Positions 33,499 to 44,846 of a stretch of 64,000 nucleotides of DNA are shown here, one piece after another (position 1 is the stretch's first letter; each line of letters opens with the position of its first letter). The notes below the pieces were generated by a model. The model saw only the letters and a list, made by a program, of their open reading frames with translations. It searched no databases and had not been told where the DNA came from. The stretch covers positions 1 through 64,000 of the forward strand of contig CALYLX010000101.1 of the NCBI GenBank assembly GCA_944990035.1. The letters are read 5' to 3'. A program made the position numbers and the translations under genes. This stretch comes from Clitopilus passeckerianus (taxonomy: Eukaryota; Basidiomycota; Agaricomycetes; Agaricales; Entolomataceae).

Positions 33499-34788
33499 TT
33501 TTCCAGAAGATGAAAACAATGAGAAGAGATCGTCAAAGTGGATGATTAGCTTGCTTGGGACAGTACCAGCCTGTGAGGAATCCAAGATCCAGCATTTGCC
33601 CTACTTATACCTTTCCAACGTGCCCACCACGACAACCATCACAATATCAAATCCTCAAAACAAGGAATTGCGGTGTTTTGCGCAGCCATCGGTGGGTACG
33701 TGTGTACGTGGGCGCCCACGTTACAGGCCTGGAGGTGTTCTGGGTCGCTTGAGTCACTTGAATGCCATCATGAGCCTGTATCGCAGTTGCTGAGTGGGTA
33801 TTAATCAATGATGGTGATGACGGGGATGTGTTCACACGGAAGTGGGGCTATCTATCAGTTGCATCGCCTCTTGTTGTTGGTCGGCCTCCAAATTTCGCGA
33901 TTGTCAACCACTTGGCCACCCAACTGCAGGCTTACTGTAGGCATGCTCAACCCCAAAAACTTCACGGTCAATAGGCCCCCGTCTATTGGAAGCCATACAT
34001 GCCGACGGCTGCAACTCACCGCCAGACTACGTTGAAAAAAATGCGAATATATTATCGTAAGGAACTGGCGGCGATACCAGCCCGTGAAATGATCGTAATA
34101 TATTGGCTTGCGTTGCAATCATAATGCATTGATAGTGTGGTCACATCTGACTCTGGGCTGCTCGATTAAGTAGCACCCAGTTGAGGCTTTTGAGTGAAGG
34201 CGCACACTTTCCTACAATAATCGCCGGGGGGTCGTGAATTGCTTTCCAAGCAGGTACAACCTCTGTGAGAGGTGTTAACGCGTTGATTATCCAGCCATTT
34301 ATATACAAAACCTCTCGATTGGTAGAGCCGAATCTAGATTGTACCCTGGTCGGGCTACCCCTTCATTAGAGTTCTGCTTCCGATCGGGGTAGGCCTCTAC
34401 AAATAGGACTTGGAGCAGGAACAATGCCATTATCTAAGGTGTTGTGTAGGCTTATGTACAGTTACCTTCTTATTAGGGCAAGGCCGGAGGCGGCTTGTCA
34501 ACGGCATTGTAAACGACCAAATTCATTGTAGAAAATTACTCGGCCTGCGGTGTTCAGTGTCCTCGGCGATCGAGATATCTAGGACTCCTATCGTGGATTC
34601 ATATAATAGAGTAACTCCCAAAACAGAGAAGATTTCTTCGCTGGAATCCTACGGGACGAGGAATGGTGTGGCTTGTTTTGACGAAGCCTGGCAAGTGGCG
34701 CGACACGCGACGCGACGCGATTTGTGGTCACGTGGAACTGTGGCTCTTGACTCTCCCCTTGAGCTGTTGAGCGTCCTCCTTCTCGACG
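33499..34788. other. Divergent intergenic region
   Basis: About 1.3 kb between the secreted-protein gene (minus) and RAD17 (plus). No gene is supported. It contains the MCB-like cluster listed separately. Confidence 0.4.
34703..34720 (+). promoter_or_regulatory. ACGCGA repeats (MCB-like) upstream of RAD17
   Basis: acacgcgacgcgacgcga holds three overlapping ACGCGA units about 70-85 bp before the RAD17 ATG, with a CACGTG at about 34729. ACGCG is the core of MluI cell-cycle boxes bound by MBF in ascomycetes. A G1/S or damage-linked role here is inference. Confidence 0.4.
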
Positions 34789-37359
34789 ATGGCGCCAAAA
34801 ACGGCAGAGAAAAAGCTAAAGCCGTCGTCCAAAGTTAATACTGTGAAGCTTGGAGGTTCTTCAACACTGTCATCTTCGCAAGGGAAGCGGTTCGATCCAC
34901 TTACAGCTGTATGGCTACCCAACCACATTTTCATGATTTCGAGCTCACAAGAAGGATTCTAGTTCAAGGTACCCAGCTCAAGTAATGAATCATACGGCTC
35001 GTCACAAAGCATGAAAAATGATAAGGGAAAGCGACGTGCTCCGGTGATCGACTTGACCAATTCGCCACCTCCAGATAGCCAAGTCACTACCAGTGAAATT
35101 CATGGTCAGGTAGCTTCACCCTTTCTTCAGGGTATTCAAAGTCTGATGCTTTGCACAGATGAACAAATGTGGGTGGATATGTACGAGCCTACGACTGAGG
35201 TGCGATTGTGACCGTTAATCGCCAACCGCCGCCTAATTTGCTTGAACGCAGGCCGAACTCGCAGTACACAAGAAGAAGGTGGAGGATGTTAGACGTTGGC
35301 TTCAGGAAGCCTTTGACGGTGGCCCATCAGGAAAGCTGAGGAAATATCGGGTAAAGTTGCCTGCCGTTGGCCTATCCCATGCTTACTGATTGTTCTCAGA
35401 GGCTGTTGGCATTGACTGGACCTGCTGGCACAGCAAAGACAGCAACAGTCCGCGTGCTTGCCCGAGAGCTAGGCTTTGAAATTCAAGAGTGGAAGAATGC
35501 AATCGCCGAATCATCCTCCGCTCCTGGTAAGGGACCTGCGCTGCGCCTCCGTTGAGGTATTGACGCCGAATATCATCTCTAGTAGGGGAATATGGTGAAT
35601 ACAGCTCAAGCGTAGACTTTGAAACCCATTTCGGCAAATTCGAGACCTTTCTGAATCGCGCATCAAGCTGCCGCAGCGTCTTTGCGGATACTGAGGCTGG
35701 TACCTCATCCTCACAGAGCAAGAGGCCCCCGAAGCAGGAAAAGAAGCGACAAATGATCTTGCTTGACGAGCTGCCAAACATCCTACATTACGACACACAA
35801 TCAAGATTTCACGCCGCTCTGGAAGGGCTAGTCACCTCTCCAGTCTCCGACCCCCCAATACCTGTTGTCGTTGTGATCAGTGATGCTGGTCTACGTGGTG
35901 AATCTGGTGAAGACGACCTAACCGCGGGGTCTGGTTGGAAACGAAGAAGCGACAGTGTCATTGACATTCGGACTGCATTATCCAGAGATCTTTTGACTGG
36001 CCCATACGTTACTCAAATAAGGTATATTCTCTGTAACATCCCTTTTCGCACCTCTTGCTGACGTTAAATGGTCTAGCTTCAATCCTATTGCACCGACCCT
36101 TATGATCAAAGCCCTTCAAGCACTCTTGACAAATCATTTCGCAACATCAATGCAGAATCCGCCCACCAAAGAATTCGTAGAAGGGATAGTCAAGACATCA
36201 AACGGAGACATTCGAAGCGCAATAATGGCCCTTCAGTTCGCCTGTCTATACCAATCGGGCTCCAATGGCAAGAGGAAGAAAATGACCTCCGCCGTATTGG
36301 GAACCATCACTCGCCGGGAGCATAGCATGGTACTCTTCCAACTGATGGGCACAGTACTGTATAATAAACGTGCATATATCCATCTCAATCTTGCATTAGT
36401 CATTTCTGACCCCATCTTACAGGAAAGGGTGACCCGCCAAACCCTTCTGCCACCGCGAAAGACATACAAAAAAACAGGGATATTGATGCTCAGCTCGAGG
36501 ATCCACCACCTTTACCACGTCACTTACAAGAACACGACCGCAAGGCTAGTCGCGTTGATGTTAATGTTTGTGTTCCGCATCCTCACCCTTTATTCATAAA
36601 TCTGATAATTCTCAATCTCAGGCCCTATATGCTGATTCACCTATCGATTCTTCGCTCTACTCTCTATACATCCATCAAAACTACACTCAATTTTGCGATG
36701 ACCTATCACAGTGCGAAGGTATTGCGGATTGGCTCAGCTGGACTGACTCTGGTGGCGAGGCAGTAAGCTTTTTTTCTTGTCAAATTCCTGGTTGAAATAC
36801 TCACTTCATTTCAGTGGTATCAAGCCAATCCATATCGCTTCCATCTCCTAAGCTTGGGAACACTACACTCTCTACCAACGCCTGTCCCTAGGCGATGTCA
36901 AAAATTCTACAAGCCCGCTTTCTTTGAGCACCTACAGAAGGAAAAGGATGCTTGGGAGGGTGTGAGGGACTCTCTAGCTTGGATAATTTATGAGGATCAT
37001 GACGCTGGCCAAGTACGACCATTCCCATAGACTTTGCCTTCCACTTCAACCTGACAATTTTTTCCTAGATTGCACGATCAAGTAATTGGACTCAAGCGAA
37101 GATTGCGCTGGAATGCGGCGGTGTGCTCAAAGCTCGTGGTGCCACCATCGCTGACAAGAGCCTGCTCCCGCCTCCGACTCACAAGCTATTTTCGCATCTA
37201 CCATTCATAACGCGGACAAGTACAAGTGGCTGCATTCTTGACGAAGGCGAAAAGCCCGCAGATGAGACTGAGGATGATCAGTATCTGGATCTGCCGTCAA
37301 AGGCAAAGGACAAGGATGAGGGTGGCTGGCTTGATGATGATGACATTGAAGATTCCTAG
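34789..37359 (+). CDS. RAD17: Checkpoint clamp loader RAD17 (Rad24)
   Basis: Ten exons: 34789-34908, 34963-35199, 35252-35350, 35400-35526, 35583-36021, 36077-36369, 36423-36565, 36622-36762, 36815-37012 and 37069-37359. They sum to 2088 nt (695 aa), all in phase. Motifs: WVDMYEPTTEAELAVHKKKV, the P-loop LTGPAGTAKTATVRVLARE (Ala before the Lys instead of the common Gly), Walker B MILLDELPNIL, VVVVISDAGL and the sensor-2-like TSNGDIRSAIMALQF. The C-terminus is acidic (GGWLDDDDIEDS). RAD17 with RFC2-5 loads the 9-1-1 clamp at damaged DNA for ATR signalling. I chose ATG 34789 over 35011 because a phase-0 intron (34909-34962) joins an upstream basic exon in frame. Confidence 0.9.
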
Positions 37360-37568
37360 TTGGCGAGGTTTCATTTTTGGCTGCAGTCCTTTGTTGAGGA
37401 CAACTCTTTCTTCCCTCGGGGATTAGAGGCTCGACTGGATGTCACATGAATTCTGTGTCGGTTTGGAACAGGCATAAGTGAATGGGTTACTCGATTCAGG
37501 GTATATGCATATGATAAAAGTACAAGTCTCTAACGATATAGAACAAGAATGATATCCCAAACAAGGCC

Positions 37569-40500
37569 TCATACGATCCCGAGTTGCTGAGCCTCCTCCC
37601 ATGCTTCAGGATACCATTTCTTGGCTGCGCTTGGGAAGAGGCTGAGGCGAGCATAGCCACTTCGGGCAAGTGGATCTTGCACTGACATCAAAGCTAGCAC
37701 TTTCTTGTTGGGCGCAACGTGCGTCTTGGCGGCGTCGGGGTGGTTGTACTGAGGGAGAGGAACGACGGGTTTATCAAGTTTGGTTGTAAGAACATACGGG
37801 ATCGTATATCTGCATCAAGAAAGTCTATGAGACACAAATAAAGAGAGCGGGGAAGAAGACGAACCGGTCGTCGTTGATCTTCAGCGTGTTCACTCGATGG
37901 GTGGTAGCAACGAGCTTCCCGCCCGTGAGACGCATGAACTGCATGCCTGTTGAACAATAATGAGCACACGGGAGGATTCAATTTCAGACACACTTACCAA
38001 CGTTGCATACTACGCCACCTTCGACCATCGGTATGTCGATCCAATCTCCAGCGTGATTCTGGACCTGAAGGCCCGGGCGGGACTGAATCAAGCAGGTCAG
38101 GAATGTGGAGGGATCTCGGTGTTCGTGCATTCCGTTGACAAAGCCATCCTTTGCGGTCTTCCTGGACTCGGCACTCAGAGGGAAGTAGTGCCAAAATGCA
38201 GCATTGAACTCGACTTCAGTCGGGAAATATTCGTCGATCATCCGCTGAGGGACATCCAAGACTCTGGCAATGTGCTTGTTGAGATCCAAATTGAGTTTGC
38301 GGTATCTCTCGAAGAGAAGCTCCATTGTCTTCCTGAATCCGGGAAGTTCGGCTTCTGATGGCCACTGATTAGGTCCTGGATTGAATGAGTCAGTTTTAAA
38401 ACCGAAGACTCAACGAAAACAAGCTTTACCTTCATGGATTCTGAGCCAGAATGGATCATCGTCTTTACGAGGTGCTCTCTCAGCGCCAAAGCGGTATGCT
38501 TCTGCGAACGCCTGGGAATGAAGGTTAGCTATGCCATCAGGAACTCGCATAATATGCATACCTTATGAGGTCCAGCAATGTCATCTGCACGGAAATAACC
38601 TCGAAGGGAGGCCGAGTGTTCCGTCCCAAGTTCACGTTTCCACTCTTGAGGTTTCCCGAAGAGGGCTTTCAAGTAACCGAAAACCTGATCTTGAAACGCT
38701 TGCTCGAGGCCAGGAATGTTGACGAAGATACCGAAACCGACATCCTCCAGCGCGTAGCTCAACTGGTCGAGATACTCTGATGGGTTGGTCTGAGCGAGTG
38801 AAAAGTCGATGATAGGAACCTCCGTGAAATCCTCCTTGTATCCGAAACCATTGAGCACTAGTGCCGGCGGTTTCTGCAAAGACTCGGCACGCTGAAGAGC
38901 TCCTCTCATACGAGCGGCGAAAGTCTCAGCGTGGTCTTCGGCGATCATGGTGTAGTGCTCCCCATCAACGTCGATCATCTCGAAGTGCGATCCCGTGTAG
39001 TCCTTCCACTGAGAAAGACGGTCCCGCTTGTAGGATTCCCGGGTTCCCATGGATGGAAGAGGAGTCGCGCAGAACACCGTCGTTAAGGCGTTCTGCACTG
39101 CGCCACTTGGCTCATAAGTCCGCCCTGAATTGACGATATCAGTTCACTGCGTGTACAGAGGAAAAGACAAGGTCACGAACCTGTCCAAGATACATGATAC
39201 GCAACATTCACCCAGCGGTGGAAATCATCTAAAGACATGCGAAGTTCCTCAAAACGACGGGTGTCGCTATTTGCAATTGTCCATGTGATGATCTCCACCG
39301 AATCCGCAGGTTCAGTGTCTGAACCTCCATGAGGGAACTGTCGCAAAAGTCGAGACTTGAAGGCCATAAAGTCGTCTTGGGTGAACAGAGCGAGGAACAT
39401 GCACAGGTTGAGTCTACCAGAAGGCCAGTTGGTCAAAACGAGAACAGAAAACAGGCGAAGAAATAAGCTTACAGCGTCTCGACCCATACCAGCTCCTTCA
39501 CCCTAAATTGAATGAAAGGTGGCAAGTTGAGGATCCCAACCCACTGGACGTTCTTGCCTTCCCTCTCAAGCTTCTTTGCGATTTCCACGGCAATGGCTCC
39601 ACCAAAGCTGTACCCGGCAATAAGGTACGGGCCAGTAGGGTTATTCTTTACGATGGCCTCAGCGTAGAGGTCGACCATCTCTTGCATCGATTCCGGAGGA
39701 GATTCCCCTGCCTCAAAGCCACGTGCTCGAAGAGCATAGACAGGCCGATCATCATTCAGCACTCGTGCAAGATTGATGAAAATGAGGATCTCGCCGACCC
39801 CGGGATGGATAAGGTAGACAGGAGGCTTCGAGCCGAGTGGCTGGAAGCAGACAAGGGGGTTATACGCCGCCACGGTCTTTTCGCCTCCTTGCAACTCTTG
39901 AATATAAGTCGCAAGATCGGCAAGGATGGGACGCTTGAGCAGTTCAATGGTAGGGAGGTCGACGACACCGCAGTGGTCTTGGATGAACTTCTTCAACCGA
40001 ACGAGGTGCATCGATGAGGCTCCGACGTCAAAGAGGTTCTGGTCGAGACGGATGGTTGACCTGTCAAGCTCGAAAATATCGGCGACACCATCGGCGAGAA
40101 TACGGCCGACGGATGAATCCCCTATGGCGCCCTCCGTGGCACTGGTTGACATTTCTGCGGCTTTCAAGAGGAGATCCTCGATCTGCGTGAATTTCCCTTG
40201 CTCATAAGCGGAAGCCAATGCGCTTCGGGAGACCTTTCCAAGGGCAGTCTTGACGAAGTATGTCGCAGGGAGGGGGAGAACAGCGACAGGGCCTAGAGAG
40301 CAAAACACGATGCAAGCATTCTTGATGAGACGGTTCGTGGTCAACAGCTGGTGGAGTTCCTGCTCGGAGGCCTCCCCACGAACGACCCGCTCGATGTTGA
40401 CCAAGGTATGCTTATAGAAAATCGCATATGATTCCGTGCTGGCACCAGCTGGTCGCACAGCAGATGCGAACACGAAGCTATTCTCGACACCGTCGATGTT

Positions 40501-42031
40501 GGAGTCGCCAATATGATGTTCGATATCAATACTCGGGTGCTTAACTCCGTTGACGTTGATATCGTCCTTTGATCGGCCTAACATGAAGAGGCTGCCAGCG
40601 GCATCAATCATAGCCAGGTCACCAGTCGTGAACCAGCCATCAGATGTGAAGGAAGATGCGGTGGCCGAGGGGTTGGCGTAATAGTGGGGGAAAACGCAGT
40701 CGCCGCTAACTTGAAGTTGACCAATTGTCCCTGATAGACAGGGATTGAACGTTTCTGGATCGACGATACGCATATGAAGGCTATTATGGGGTGTTCCAAC
40801 AGGGAGGTAGACCAGCGAACCATAATCCGACAGTGTGGGGAGAATCCCTTGCATGTTGTATATGCTTCCCGCCTGAGAAAGAAGTCAGCAATGATCGCAT
40901 CCAGAGAAAAAAATGTTCAACGCACCCCCGTTTCTGTCATTCCGAAAGCTGATCGCAGGACCGTGCGGGCGGCTCCGAACTTGCCAATAAGATCGGTAAA
41001 CTCGACGGCAGTCTTTACGGGGTTGGCTTCGCCGCCAGTGATGAACACCCGAAGGGACGAAAGGTCAAGAGGGGACGTAATTGTCGAAGCATCACGGCAA
41101 ATTTGCGCAAGTAGGAAGTTTGGACTGAAGGTATGTGTGACGTGATATTTTGAACACCAAATCAAAAGGTTCGTTGGACGACCGATAATGGCAGAGGGAG
41201 AGACTTGGTACTGGCTGGCAGCACATGGTAAGCATCCAGAAGCATTCTAGGGTTAAGCGAACTTACGATGCACCAGCCCACATCGCGTGTAAATGAGTTT
41301 CTGTGACGTTTGCAACATGGTCGAAATTGATCCAGTTCAAGAAACAATCTGAGGAAATTGTTCCGTGTTTGGTTGTCTTGCTTTGGACACTCGATAGCAA
41401 GACGGAGTGAGGCAGAACCACGCCCTTTGAATTTCCAGTTGAGCCTGAGGTGAGCATCATGGCTACCGTATCAGACGGTGACAGGCTTGGTGGCACTGGG
41501 AGATCATCCCCGAGTAGCGGCTCAAGGACAAAGGCAAGAATATCGTCAACTGGGAGATTTCTTGCATCGGGAACATGGCGTTTAACAACATCAAGGGTTT
41601 CGGATTCAGAAATGAACACAGGTCGATGAAAGAGGGTTTGCAAATGGTGAAGAAAGAGGACTTGGCGACTGGGATCCGGGTGAAGCGGCGGCGTAGGGCA
41701 GATGGGAATGCCAGCTCCATGACAGAAAGTCAATCGTTGAAGCCATTCATAAGGATGATGAGAACATACCAAGGCAACAACCCCAGAAAGTCAAGACGTG
41801 ACTTCTCTGGTTCTTGAAATTTGAGACGACGATGTCAGGGCCGCCTCCCCTAAGACCGAGAGCTAGGAGCTTTGAGGCAATCCCTCTAGCTTGAAGATAG
41901 AGCTCTCTGTAGGAAAGCGAGCTTTCCACGTCACCGGCATTATTCAAGAAATGCAAATAGCCGGAATCTTGTGAAGCACGAAGATAAAGTAATTCGGGGA
42001 TTGTCCCCGGAGGTGCGTTTGCGTTGATCAT
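37569..42031 (-). CDS. NRPS-like synthetase A-T-TE fused to a 2-oxoglutarate/Fe(II) dioxygenase
   Basis: Minus-strand gene from MINANAPPGTIPELLYL to EEAQQLGIV (stop 37569-37571), about 1.3 kaa. The adenylation domain has core A3 MLTSGSTGNSKGVVLP, WINFDHVANVTETHLHAM, SAFGMTETG, A7 GWFTTGDLA and NVNGVKHPSIDIE. The thiolation domain has the phosphopantetheine site LFDVGASSMHLVRLKKF. The thioesterase has the GxSxG nucleophile GYSFGGAIAVEIAKKLE and a later DGEHYTMIAEDHAETF histidine region. A dioxygenase of the isopenicillin-N-synthase type follows: EVPIIDFSLAQTNPSEYLDQ, HxD in NGMHEHRDPSTF, distal His in KLVATTHRVN. One uninterrupted exon (38529-39098) spans the TE end and oxygenase start, so the fusion is real. 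No condensation domain is present. The enzyme would activate one acid, release it through the TE, and possibly oxidise it. Confidence 0.88.
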
Positions 42032-42936
42032 GAAGTTCGTGGAGGTTGAAGAGTCCCCTCAGAGTTCTGGCTCTCTTAAATCGAACCTCTTCCGAGATGT
42101 ATCAAAAATAAACTGCCTATTTTGACTTAAGAACGTTATTCAATCAGATAGACTGCAGATGTATGTAGAATCTTGCGGGTGTACGCACACATACCAAGAA
42201 TAGCAACAATCATACTACGCTATCGGAGTGTCAGAAATCCTAGGATTCCTCGTGCAACGACAAGATCTCATCGTGTCAAGTAAGTCTGTTATCAGCTGAG
42301 TGACAGACAGTTTCTCCAATTCAATGCCCTAGTAGCAGGTGTTGATGCCAGATTTCCTGAACCGGAGGACCCGTGTGGTAGTAGTGGCGATGCACCCTCT
42401 GACGACTTGAGGGCCGGCTGGAAAACTAGGGCAAGTGGCTATCTCGGTTCTTGTTCTTGACCAACAACACCATATGGTAAAAAAATGCAGATGAACTCCC
42501 ACACGAACGTTCACGGCGCCAATGGAAGCATTATCGCATCGAGCTGTATAATCTACCTCGCTTCAATGCTGCGGCAGATCTATGGAGGAACTCATCAAAC
42601 CACATACACAGAACATCAGACCAGGCTTCAGACTTGACGATTGCTGACTTTGCTGAGATACGGCCTGAGCAAGCCACATCAGTACGATCGTCGCAATCCG
42701 CATACCCTCTGTGCTATCAGAAAATCCAATTTATTTTTGGAGCTGTATGATTCTCTGAGCGTCGCGCAAATGATACATCAGTGAGTCCCGTATCATTGAG
42801 GACATGGAAAGGACGGGTATTGGGTCAGCAAGCTCACGAAGAGGCTGCGTACGACCCGATGTTTGATTTTCTACATGACATAGGACGCTGGGTATTTAGG
42901 AGAGGGTCGTTCTCCTCTAACTCTACAGTCATTCCA
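42032..42936. promoter_or_regulatory. Bidirectional promoter region of the biosynthetic cluster
   Basis: The NRPS-like gene (minus) and the O-methyltransferase (plus) diverge from this 0.9 kb stretch, which carries no supported ORF. Shared control of the two genes is inferred from arrangement only. Confidence 0.45.
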
Positions 42937-44558
42937 ATGTCGTCCCCAATCGAAATCGCCACCCAATTGCAACAGCTCACTGCCTCCACTTACTCCGGAG
43001 AGCAGACAGACGCCTTTGCACTCTACCAAGCGAAGCACAAGATAACAGGCTTGGCGCTCTCTCTCCTTAGGGCAGTCCAAGGACCAGAAGAATATACCGC
43101 CATTCTTGCTGGTGAGTGTGTCATCGATTGTCACTCTCTAGTGTCTCAACGGATCCTCAGAATCCTGCCAGGAATCCTCTGCATTAAACCTTGTCACCCA
43201 GCTTGGTATCGCAGACCTAATTGCCGAGTCTCCCAATGGGCAACTCAGCCTGCAGGAGCTTTGCGAGAAAACCAAGGCGAGCGAGCAATACCTCAGTAAG
43301 TCTCGTATTCTGGTAAAGAACAGCAAACTTATTGGACTGTCAGGTGTCGCTCTGAGCGCTCTCAACTACCACGGATACTTCACCGAAGTCGGCGAATTCT
43401 CATCCAGGGTTTACGCCAACAACTCGTTCAGCGACCTTCTCCAAACTGACACGCTCTCCGGTGGAAAGAGCATGAAAGACGCCGTTGGTCTATCGTACGT
43501 GCTTCTCGTTTCTCGACGCTTCTTTCCGTTACTAAGTTATGTTTTTGATAGTGCTGATGATGCAGCCAAAGCCACAACCCGCCTTGTAGACGCGGCCCTC
43601 ACCAAACCTACACCTCGCACCGCAGCATCCATCGCATTTGATTACACTGATATCTCTCTATTCCAATGGTTTGCCAGTGCTGGAAATGAGTGGCGTGGCA
43701 AGAGAGCCAACAAGGCCATGGTCCAGCTCCACGGCATGGCGAATGGTGGCATTGGAGAGGGTGAGATCAAATCTGGTCGAACCAAACGATCTCTGGTGCT
43801 GAGGAATACTTTCTAGACTATCCATGGGAGAACCTTGCTACACCAATCATCGACATTGGAGGCGGAATTGGTTCCTTCGAGATCATGCTACTCTCACTCC
43901 CGAAGAATCAGAAGCTCGACTTCAAGGTGTTCGACCTCGAGAAGACTGTTGAGCAGGCCAAGAAGGTTAGTCATTGACGCCAGATTAACTTAATTGTCTA
44001 AACTCACCAATTCCTCAGGTATGGTCTGGAAAGCCCCAGCAATTCCAAGACCAGGTCAGCTTCATCTCCGGAAACTTCATGCAACCCAAGCCCGAGGACA
44101 GCAAGATTCCCACTGCTGCTGAAGGTGCTGGAACCTATGTCATTCGACATGTTCTTCACGATTGGGATGACAAACAGGTACACTTCACGCAGCCCATGAC
44201 ACGCTTCAGATACTCATACTCTTCAGGTCGTCGAAATCCTTCAGAATGTCCGCAATGCAATGCTTGCGACCTCCTCTCCCAATCAAAAGCCTAAGCTTCT
44301 CCTGGTGGAGATGCTGTTGACTGAGCATTCATCTCGATTCACGCGCACAACGTCCTTGCAGCTCCTCTCGTTGAGTGGAGGCAACACAAGAACCGAAGGT
44401 GAGCCCTCAAAGTCATTCTCTTGTATTCACTGCTAATTATTTTTTCCTCCATAGTCGAGATGCTGAAACTCATTGAAGAGGCCGGCTTCGCAGTAAACTC
44501 GGTGAAAGAAGTTAGAGGTGTTGATCTCATCATTGAGCTTGAGCCCAAATCTGCGTAG
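42937..44558 (+). CDS. SAM-dependent O-methyltransferase (COMT-type) of the cluster
   Basis: Starts MSSPIEIATQLQQLTASTY at 42937 and stops at 44556-44558, in about eight exons. Features: an N-terminal winged-helix part with LNLVTQLGIADLIAESPNGQ and ALSALNYHGYFTEVG; WENLATPIIDIGGGIGSFEI (SAM-binding glycine motif); KLDFKVFDLEKTV; GAGTYVIRHVLHDWDDKQV with the catalytic histidine in HDWDD; and the C-terminal EMLKLIEEAGFAVNSVKEVR. Plant-type class II methyltransferases of this kind act on phenolic or carboxylic hydroxyls of small metabolites. Its place between the NRPS-like enzyme and the FAD monooxygenase suggests tailoring of the NRPS-like product. The intron before DYPWENL uses an acceptor (ctttctag) chosen by frame. 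Confidence 0.85.
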
Positions 44559-44846
44559 ATCTTTGTTATCATACCTGTAATCAAAGCGCATTGATTGTGC
44601 TGGCTAGTCACGTTCAGAATATCATTATTGTTCGTGATCCGATATTGGGCAGGACTCAGAGTTGGGTCGATATGGTTATGTTCAACTGGGTCCCTCCTGC
44701 AGCTGAGGATCTTCGATGAATACCTTCAACCAGCCCATTATAGTCTAGTATTGTACCTTCACCGGGTATATCAAATGTATGGAGAAGGAAATCCTTTGAA
44801 TAACACGGAGTCAATGCTACCGAACTACTAGCACCACAAAGTAAGA

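Noticed and set aside
36233..36469. Minus-strand ORF over RAD17
   Set aside because: Shadow of RAD17 exon 6.
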